In this document: piece by piece, positions 1 through 4,474 of the stretch
How the letters are laid out: the number at the start of each line of letters is the position of its first letter
Numbering within the stretch: the first letter of the stretch is position 1
The notes under the pieces: generated by a model
Database searches by the model: none
What the model was told of the DNA's origin: nothing
What the model saw: the letters and a program-made list of their open reading frames with translations, nothing else
DNA from: Bacillota bacterium
GTDB taxonomy: Bacteria; Vulcanimicrobiota; JAMDEM01
DNA length: 9,571 nt
Direction: 5' to 3'
NCBI GenBank assembly: GCA_023486985.1
Contig: JAMDEM010000184.1
Location: 1 to 9,571, forward strand
Program-made: the position numbers and the translations under genes

Positions 1-38
1 ATGGTGGGAAATCTCAAAATACAATAAGGCAGGATTTT

Positions 39-296
39 ATGGGAGTTATAGAATTATCCGAGTTTATCAATGAACGAGCCGAAGCCTTAGGAATATCAAA
101 AGCCGAGCTTGCCCGGCGCGCTAAAATTTCACGGGCGGAACTTTACAATCTGCTCAGCGGGGATGTTCGTCAGGCGCGGCTTACTACATTTATAGCTTTA
201 GGCGAAGCACTCCGGGTGCATCCTCTTACTTTAATTAATTCATTTTTAGGTGAAATTAATATTTCCTCGCCCTGCCAAAAAATTAAAAATTCTTAA
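39..296 (+). CDS. Small XRE/Cro-C1-type helix-turn-helix regulator (85 aa)
   Basis: The protein is essentially one Cro/C1-type DNA-binding domain. Residues about 15-38 (ISKAELARRAKISRAELYNL) form the helix-turn-helix, followed by the usual short helices and a hydrophobic segment (HPLTLINSFL). No partner, ligand or metal domain is present, so it is probably a dimeric, operon-scale transcription factor or an antitoxin-like regulator. The ATG at 39 has AGGCAGGA at 27-34, four bases upstream. The same frame is open to the window edge, so a longer start outside cannot be excluded. It is followed by a 146-bp gap with a palindrome (375-400) and then the unrecognised membrane-protein gene at 443, which it may control. 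A toxin gene upstream would make it a HigA-like antitoxin, but no such gene is visible. Fold assignment is firm; role is inferred. Confidence 0.8.
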   Translation: MGVIELSEFINERAEALGISKAELARRAKISRAELYNLLSGDVRQARLTTFIALGEALRVHPLTLINSFLGEINISSPCQKIKNS

Positions 297-374
297 GTCA
301 ATGATAAACTTATTTGAAAAATCGTATTCTCCAATCGTGACAAATGTTAACAAATTTTTAACATAAAATACGGC

Positions 375-412
375 AAAGTGTCCAACAGACTAGACACTTT
401 AACTTATATAAT
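375..412 (+). promoter_or_regulatory. Palindromic operator candidate next to a -10-like box
   Basis: AAAGTGTC (375-382) and GACACTTT (393-400) are perfect 8-bp inverted arms separated by 10 bases, about one helical turn between half-site edges, as expected for a dimeric HTH protein. TATAAT lies at 407-412, seven bases beyond the right arm and about 30 bp ahead of the start codon at 443. The position where a -35 box would fall is inside the palindrome and does not match TTGACA. A protein bound here would overlap the promoter. Both the promoter and the operator are inferred from sequence alone. The arms could instead form an RNA hairpin. Confidence 0.4.
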
Positions 413-442
413 AATTTTAAAATATATCCGGAGGTGCTGAAT

Positions 443-937
443 ATGAAGATAAATAATCAAGGCAGCATAATAAGAACGGTGGAAGACTGGAAAAACGAAT
501 CTACATGGCCAAAGAAAGAGCTTCCTATTTCAGATGCGGCATATGAAGACAAAGAAAATCCGTTCCTCAGACAAGAAACTAAGGATTTGCTAAAACAGGG
601 CGGTAAAGTCGAAGCGGGTGTTCGGTCGGCTGTTAAAAAGAGAATATATCTTACACAGTTGATAGCTTCGTGGAAAAAGAAAAGCGGTGTGCTTAACTTG
701 ATAGGCGGCTCTGGTTTTACCTTGACATCGGCATATCTTATCACGGCATTTGCCCTGCCAGCTCCTCTTCTGGCGATTCCAGCCCTTAGTGGCTTATACA
801 CTCTCTATAATTCTGTGGATGGATACTTGGCATCAAAAAAGTTAGAACATGAGGGACAAACTCTTGAAAAAACTTATGATATCAAACATAAAAATTATGA
901 TCTCTCAAAACCTATTCATATGGAAGATATTCAATAA
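443..937 (+). CDS. Unrecognised protein with central hydrophobic hairpin (164 aa)
   Basis: I do not recognise a family. The first 80 or so residues are charged and polar, ending in a basic stretch (SAVKKRIYL then SWKKKSG). Residues about 82-124 are hydrophobic and rich in Gly, Ala, Leu and Pro, with a GGSG motif at 88-91 and a central PAPLLAIP, consistent with one or two membrane-spanning segments in a hairpin. The last 40 residues are hydrophilic. There is no signal peptide, and no catalytic or metal-binding pattern is visible. The ATG at 443 is preferred because GGAGG at 430-434 lies eight bases upstream. A GTG at 434 in the same frame overlaps that ribosome binding site. The gene stands alone between a palindrome/promoter candidate and a downstream stem-loop. 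It is real by RBS and reading frame, but its function is unknown. Confidence 0.65.
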   Translation: MKINNQGSIIRTVEDWKNESTWPKKELPISDAAYEDKENPFLRQETKDLLKQGGKVEAGVRSAVKKRIYLTQLIASWKKKSGVLNLIGGSGFTLTSAYLITAFALPAPLLAIPALSGLYTLYNSVDGYLASKKLEHEGQTLEKTYDIKHKNYDLSKPIHMEDIQ

Positions 938-962
938 CTAAGAAGGCATGCTAACTCTTTTT

Positions 963-995
963 AATCAGGAGGGGATGTTAATTCTCCTCCTGATT
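963..995 (+). terminator. Stem-loop after the 164-aa gene, terminator candidate
   Basis: The arms at 963-975 and 983-995 pair over 13 positions (AATCAGGAGG outermost) with one G-T wobble and a 7-base loop. The stem starts 26 bp after the stop codon at 937. The tract that follows (ATTTCATGC) is only weakly T-rich, so intrinsic termination may be inefficient. The hairpin itself is clear; its role is inferred from position. Confidence 0.5.
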
Positions 996-1012
996 ATTTC
1001 ATGCATACTCCT

Positions 1013-1281
1013 TTAATAAGCAAAGCTTGTTTTGCAGGCACGATACTCTGCAGCAAAGGTGCGTTCCAACCGAAAAGGGAGGACTTGCGTAGCAAGAGCA
1101 CGGGTTTTGGCTGGAACTTCTTGGCAAGCGGGATGCGAGACTAGAATGTTCCGCAAAACCCTGATTTCAAGGATGGATTTGAGCAGAGCGAAAAAATTTA
1201 GACTGCAGAGTTTTCAATCGCAAAATCAAACCCGCGCGCTGGCAAATTGCCAAAAACCTGAATAAATAATCTGCTTATTAA
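1013..1281. other. About 270-bp element bracketed by nested inverted repeats
   Basis: This stretch holds no credible gene but has ordered complementarity. The outer arms are TTAATAAGCA (1013-1022) and TGCTTATTAA (1272-1281), a perfect 10-bp inverted repeat. Inside lie ACTCTGCAG (1045-1053) and CTGCAGAGT (1203-1211), 9 bp perfect. Inside that, GTTCCA..CC..AAAA (1063-1076) pairs with TTTT-GG-c-TGGAAC (1105-1117), and CTTGC-GTA-GCAAG (1084-1096) forms an apical hairpin. A further short pair is GCGG (1128-1131) with CCGC (1151-1154). The body looks richer in GC than its flanks. It could be a structured RNA, a non-autonomous mobile element or a decayed gene. I see no match to tmRNA, RNase P, SRP or 6S RNA hallmarks. 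Confidence 0.45.
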
Positions 1282-1345
1282 TGAGAGCATGAAATAATTT
1301 ACACTTTATTTGTTATGCGAGCCTGAAGGGCACGGCAATTCCAAG

Positions 1346-1397
1346 GTAGTGGGAGAGCTTGCTCTCCATAAAAAAGCAAAGCAAGCTTTGCCACTAC
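1346..1397. repeat. Inverted pair of REP-like hairpins (locus 1)
   Basis: Unit A (1346-1367, +) is a GTAGTGG head whose last G begins a 7-bp stem, GGAGAGC, a TT turn, then GCTCTCC. Unit B (1376-1397, -), read on its own strand, is GTAGTGG with stem GCAAAGC, TT, GCTTTGC. The two point towards each other, with heads outside and 8 bases between, so the heads can also pair with each other. The layout resembles a BIME made of two REP units. A 27-bp stretch containing unit B (1372-1398) recurs exactly at 4350-4376. Confidence 0.7.
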
Positions 1398-1462
1398 AAT
1401 GACGCATGACCCAATAGTAGTGATGTAAACTATAATATGCTCTCCTTAATATCTCAACAAAA

Positions 1463-1555
1463 GGAAATCAAACTTTCCAAAACTCTGCTTTTGCAGGATT
1501 TAAAAAGCTTTTTCACGAATTTTTTCCAAAAGTTTGGAATTCATCGAGAGGGAGG
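1463..1555 (+). promoter_or_regulatory. Hairpin-rich leader and RBS before the TPR gene
   Basis: The upstream region of the TPR gene has four short palindromes in series: GGAAA/TTTCC (1463-1478, 6-base loop), CTGC-TTTT-GCAG (1485-1496), the perfect 12-mer AAAAAGCTTTTT (1502-1513) and TTCCAAA-AG-TTTGGAA (1524-1539). The Shine-Dalgarno GGAGG follows at 1551-1555, six bases before the TTG start. It could be a structured 5' leader or, for the 1485-1513 part, a weak terminator for upstream transcription. The palindromes are plain in the sequence; their function is speculative. Confidence 0.35.
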
Positions 1556-1561
1556 TTTCTT

Positions 1562-3451
1562 TTGGAAAAAGAAACAGGTAACCACTCGGTGGTTATTGAG
1601 CAGTTAAAAGAAAGGCTACGCAACGATCCGGATGATGTTAATGCCCGCTTTGAGCTTGGCACCGCCTATGCCCAGATAGGCGAAATAGGTCTTGCCAGCA
1701 AGGAATGGAAAAAGGTTCTCGAACTTTCTCCCGCCCACCCCACTGTCCACTACATGCTTGGAATGGCATATCTTTCACAGGGGAAACTTGATGAAGCCCG
1801 GGATGTTTATGAAAAAGCTCTTAAAATCAATGATGATGATTTTTACTCTTACAACAATCTGGGCCTCATACATGCCAGGAACGGAGATCTTGACGAAGCG
1901 GTAAGAAACTGGCAGAAAGCTATTGAAATAAACCCTGATTACGGACAGGCTCACTATAATCTTGGCCTCGTTTATTTCAGGTTAAACAAACTGGACGAAG
2001 CCCTTGAGGAATATAAAGAATCAATACGCTGTAATCCCTCAGATGTTTATTCACATAACAACCTTGGACTTTTATTCACCCGCCTGGGAAGGCTTGATGA
2101 AGCCATAAATGAATTTAAGAAGGCACTGGAAATAGATCCTGACGACCTTTATGCCCATAACAATCTTGGAAGAGTGTATGAAAGAAAATATCTTTATCAG
2201 GAAGCTTTTGAAGAATTCAAAAAAGCTCTTGAAATAGATCCGGGCGATACTTATGCCAGAAACAACCTTGGCAGGCTTCTTGCCCGGGAATCCCGCTGGG
2301 ATGAAGCTATCAGCCATTTCCAGGCAGTCCTTAAAACTAATCCTGATGATGTTTTTGCCATAAACAACATTGGCATGATTCATTTCAGAATGGGAAAAGT
2401 GGACGAAGCTGTTTCAGAGTTTAAAAAGGCTCTGGAGATAAATTCCACCGACATCTATGTTCTTAACAATCTCGGCAGGGCTTTAATGTCTCAAAATAGA
2501 TTCCACGATGCGGTGGAAGTATTTGCAAGAGCTTACGAAACAAATCCTCGTGACACTTTTGTTCTTAACAACCTCGGTCTTTGCCACAGCAAGATGGGGA
2601 ATCTGCAAAAAGCAATAGAATACTTTACTGAAGCTATCAAAATTGACAGCAGCAACCTTGCCGCTTACAACAATCTCGGCTTCTGCTACAGCTCCCAGGC
2701 AAAGTTTAAAGAAGCTATGGAATACTTTAAAAAAGCTCTTGAAATAAATGCCGGGGATTCATATGCCCTAAACAATCTCGGACTATGCCTTGCGCAGACC
2801 GGAAAAATGGAGGAAGCGGTTGAGCAATATTTAAAAGCCTTAAAGGTAAATCCAAAAGACACCTTTGCCTTAAACAACCTTGGACTTGCCTATAACGCCC
2901 TTGGAAAAGCAGAACTGGCAATAGAGCAGTATGAAAAAGCGCTTAATGTTGAATCAAGAGATCCTTATACTTACAATAATATGGGTCTTGCCTATACTTA
3001 TCTTAAAAAACTTCCCGAAGCAGCAGATGCTTTTAGAAAAGCTTTATCACTTGACCCGCGCGATTATTACGCAAAAAACAATCTCGGCATTGTCTATGCC
3101 CGGCAGAACAGGCTTGACGAGGCAATGACAGAGTGGAAGGAAGCCCTTAAAATAAATCCAACTTATGCCGAAGCTCACTTTAACATCGGGCTTGCCTTTT
3201 TCCAGCGCTCAGAGATGAAAGAAGCCCTGGAGGAATTTAAGCTTGCAGTAGAAGAAGATCCCGATCTTCTCCCCGCCCATACAAATCTTGTTTCAGTTAT
3301 GGAAAAACTTGGAATGCTAAAGGAAGCAAAAAAACAGGCAAAAAAAGCGCTGGACCTTGCTAAAAAGCAGAAGCAAAAAGATTACATTGATATTTTAACC
3401 AAAGCGCTTCACAGGCTGGAAGGTGAAACTCATGCAAGCGATAAAAAATAA
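1562..3451 (+). CDS. Tetratricopeptide-repeat protein with 17 tandem TPR units (629 aa)
   Basis: After about 26 N-terminal residues, residues 27-604 are 17 consecutive 34-residue TPR units. Most begin with a Y/F-A-x-NNLG helix A pattern and contain a DEA or EA-x-x-x-(F/Y)-x-KAL helix B pattern ending in (I/V)(N/D)P. The last 25 residues are a basic C-terminal helix. No signal peptide, membrane segment or enzyme domain is visible, so it is probably a cytoplasmic superhelical scaffold that binds proteins or peptides. The NNLG style resembles TPR arrays of O-GlcNAc-transferase type, but no transferase domain is present. The start is TTG at 1562, chosen because GGAGG at 1551-1555 is six bases upstream. 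The short-chain dehydrogenase gene follows 41 bp after the stop on the same strand. TPR identity is certain; partner and role are unknown. Confidence 0.93.
   Translation: MEKETGNHSVVIEQLKERLRNDPDDVNARFELGTAYAQIGEIGLASKEWKKVLELSPAHPTVHYMLGMAYLSQGKLDEARDVYEKALKINDDDFYSYNNLGLIHARNGDLDEAVRNWQKAIEINPDYGQAHYNLGLVYFRLNKLDEALEEYKESIRCNPSDVYSHNNLGLLFTRLGRLDEAINEFKKALEIDPDDLYAHNNLGRVYERKYLYQEAFEEFKKALEIDPGDTYARNNLGRLLARESRWDEAISHFQAVLKTNPDDVFAINNIGMIHFRMGKVDEAVSEFKKALEINSTDIYVLNNLGRALMSQNRFHDAVEVFARAYETNPRDTFVLNNLGLCHSKMGNLQKAIEYFTEAIKIDSSNLAAYNNLGFCYSSQAKFKEAMEYFKKALEINAGDSYALNNLGLCLAQTGKMEEAVEQYLKALKVNPKDTFALNNLGLAYNALGKAELAIEQYEKALNVESRDPYTYNNMGLAYTYLKKLPEAADAFRKALSLDPRDYYAKNNLGIVYARQNRLDEAMTEWKEALKINPTYAEAHFNIGLAFFQRSEMKEALEEFKLAVEEDPDLLPAHTNLVSVMEKLGMLKEAKKQAKKALDLAKKQKQKDYIDILTKALHRLEGETHASDKK
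1640..3373 (+). repeat. 17 x 102-bp tandem coding repeat (TPR units)
   Basis: The DNA encoding residues 27-604 of the TPR protein has a strict 102-bp period without insertions, 1,734 bp in all. Synonymous codons differ between units (for example AACAATCTCGGC and AACAACCTTGGA for NNLG), which points to old duplications kept by protein-level selection rather than recent expansion. Confidence 0.9.
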
Positions 3452-3492
3452 GCAAGCTTGTTTTCTCGCATTATTTCAAGGGCGTGAAGCCT

Positions 3493-4215
3493 GTGATTTT
3501 TAATAAGCTCGAAAATAAAATTGCCATAGTTACAGGCGCGGGAAGCGGCATAGGAAAAGCAGCATCCCTTCTTCTCGGAGCCGAAGGTGTAAAAGTTGCC
3601 GCAGCCGCACGCACGGAAGCAGATATAGAAAAGACCATCCGGGAGATAAATTCTGCCGGCGGCGAAGCAGTCGGCATCAAGGTTGACGTAAGAAAATTTG
3701 AATCGGCCGAAAATATGATAAGGATAGCAAGAGAAAGATACGGCCGGATTGACTTTTTAGTAAACTGTGCCGGCGTAGGCAGATTCGGTAATGTCACAGA
3801 TTTTGACATAAAAGAATGGGAAGACGTCATCGGCACAAATCTTACCGGAGTCTTTAACTGCTGCAAAGCCGTCCTCCCGGTGATGATTGAACAGCAGGAC
3901 GGCTATATTATTAACATCGCATCTTTAGCCGGCAAAACCGGCCTTGCCGGAAGGTCTGCTTACTGTGCTTCAAAATTCGGTGTAGTGGGTTTTTCCGAAT
4001 CTTTGATGCTGGAAGTGCGCTCGTACGGCATAAAAGTTTCCACAATTTCTCCAGGCTCTGTCAACACAGGCTTTGGAAGAACACCATATGAGAAAGATTC
4101 CTGGAAACTTGAAGCAGAAGATGTGGCAGACTTAATAGTAAACCTCTTAAAAACAAATCCCAAATGCCTGATAAGCGACATGGAAATGAGGGCTCTAAAG
4201 CCTGAAAAGAAATGA
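3493..4215 (+). CDS. Classical short-chain dehydrogenase/reductase (SDR), FabG-like (240 aa)
   Basis: This is an NAD(P)-dependent oxidoreductase of the classical SDR family with one Rossmann domain. Seen in order: cofactor loop TGAGSGIG at 14-21, an Arg just after the second strand (AAART) that suggests NADPH preference, DV at 65-66, NCAG (the NNAG position) at 91-94, structural Asn 116, catalytic Ser 144, Tyr 157 and Lys 161 in YCASK, and the PG motif in ISPGSVNT. All four catalytic positions are present and the length of about 240 is typical. It resembles 3-oxoacyl-ACP reductases, but the substrate cannot be read from sequence. GTG at 3493 is chosen because AAGGG at 3478-3482 is well spaced for it. 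GTG at 3484 in the same frame would add three residues but sits against that ribosome binding site. The gene follows the TPR gene closely, so co-transcription is likely. Confidence 0.9.
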   Translation: MIFNKLENKIAIVTGAGSGIGKAASLLLGAEGVKVAAAARTEADIEKTIREINSAGGEAVGIKVDVRKFESAENMIRIARERYGRIDFLVNCAGVGRFGNVTDFDIKEWEDVIGTNLTGVFNCCKAVLPVMIEQQDGYIINIASLAGKTGLAGRSAYCASKFGVVGFSESLMLEVRSYGIKVSTISPGSVNTGFGRTPYEKDSWKLEAEDVADLIVNLLKTNPKCLISDMEMRALKPEKK

Positions 4216-4234
4216 TTAAACCCACTCACCCTAT

Positions 4235-4344
4235 CCCTCTCCCCGCAGGGAAGAGGGGACATCGCTTATCCCTCCCCTTAAATTAAGGGGAGGTTAGGTG
4301 GGGTTATTTTCGCAACTCCCCTGCCCCTCTTTAGCAAAGGGGGG
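4235..4344. repeat. Three G/C-strand-biased intergenic palindromes
   Basis: Three hairpins with pyrimidine-rich left arms and purine-rich right arms follow the SDR stop codon. They are CCCTCTCCCC-GCA-GGGAAGAGGG (4235-4257, one mismatch), CCTCCCCTTAA-A-TTAAGGGGAGG (4271-4293, 11-bp perfect arms) and CCCCTCTTT-AGC-AAAGGGGGG (4324-4344, 9 bp with one wobble). They lie between convergent genes and could act as terminators or mRNA 3' end protectors for the SDR transcript. The T-rich bases after the second one (TTATTTT at 4304-4310) are offset from the stem, so classic intrinsic termination is doubtful. Confidence 0.6.
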
Positions 4345-4353
4345 AAGATAAAA

Positions 4354-4407
4354 GCAAAGCAAGCTTTGCCACTACACCTGCAACAGTAGTGGCAGACCTT
4401 GGTCTGC
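4354..4407. repeat. Inverted pair of REP-like hairpins (locus 2)
   Basis: Unit C (4354-4375, -) is identical to unit B of locus 1: GTAGTGG head, stem GCAAAGC, TT, GCTTTGC. Unit D (4386-4407, +) has the same GTAGTGG head with stem GCAGACC, TT, GGTCTGC. Here the heads face each other across 10 bases, so GCCACTAC (4368-4375) and GTAGTGGC (4386-4393) can also pair as an 8-bp stem. This is the opposite orientation to locus 1. Confidence 0.7.
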
Positions 4408-4415
4408 GAATAAAT

Positions 4416-4466
4416 GCCCGTTCGGGGAACGGGCGCTGCACATCCGTTCCCTAAGAGAGGGGGAAC
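4416..4466 (-). terminator. Hairpins downstream of leuS, terminator candidate
   Basis: Read in the leuS direction, GTTCCC/GGGAAC (4466-4446, imperfect stem) comes first. A strong GC-rich hairpin follows, GCCCGTTC-CCC-GAACGGGC (4434-4416), with ATTTATT immediately after it. The second stem plus its short T-rich tail is the best candidate for the leuS terminator, although the tail is not a solid T run. Confidence 0.5.
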
Positions 4467-4474
4467 ACAGGACG

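Noticed and set aside
1..38. Upstream toxin gene that would make the HTH protein part of a HigBA-type toxin-antitoxin pair
   Set aside because: Only 38 bases are visible. Frames there give either MVGNLKIQ and a stop at 27 or a short overlapping peptide, which is not enough to identify anything.
434..442. GTG start for the 164-aa gene, giving three more residues
   Set aside because: The GTG overlaps the GGAGG ribosome binding site. The ATG at 443 has ideal spacing.
457..801. Antisense open frames, here and opposite the TPR, SDR, leuS, transposase and kinase genes
   Set aside because: They lie opposite well-supported genes, lack ribosome binding sites and domain motifs, and are expected shadows of coding DNA.
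1015..1033. AATAAGCAAAGCTTGTTTT recurring, one base shorter, at 3447-3464 just over the TPR stop codon
   Set aside because: The match is short, low in complexity and partly palindromic (CAAGCTTG), so coincidence cannot be excluded.
1032..1265. 77-codon open frame on the + strand starting at TTG
   Set aside because: It has no ribosome binding site, a composition very rich in Arg, Lys, Ser and Gln, and it lies across the nested inverted repeats. It looks like a chance frame in the structured element.
1013..1281. Retron ncRNA (outer arms as a1/a2) or a standard housekeeping RNA
   Set aside because: No reverse transcriptase gene is nearby, and I see no conserved core of tmRNA, RNase P, SRP RNA or 6S RNA. 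A computed covariance search would settle it.
1431..1436. TATAAT as a -10 box for the TPR gene
   Set aside because: No acceptable -35 match lies at 16-18 bases upstream, and the site is about 125 bp from the start in AT-rich DNA. The support is too weak.
1346..4407. CRISPR-like repeat array from the 22-nt units
   Set aside because: There are only four units in two inverted pairs about 3 kb apart, with no regular spacers and no cas genes. They fit REP-like hairpins instead.
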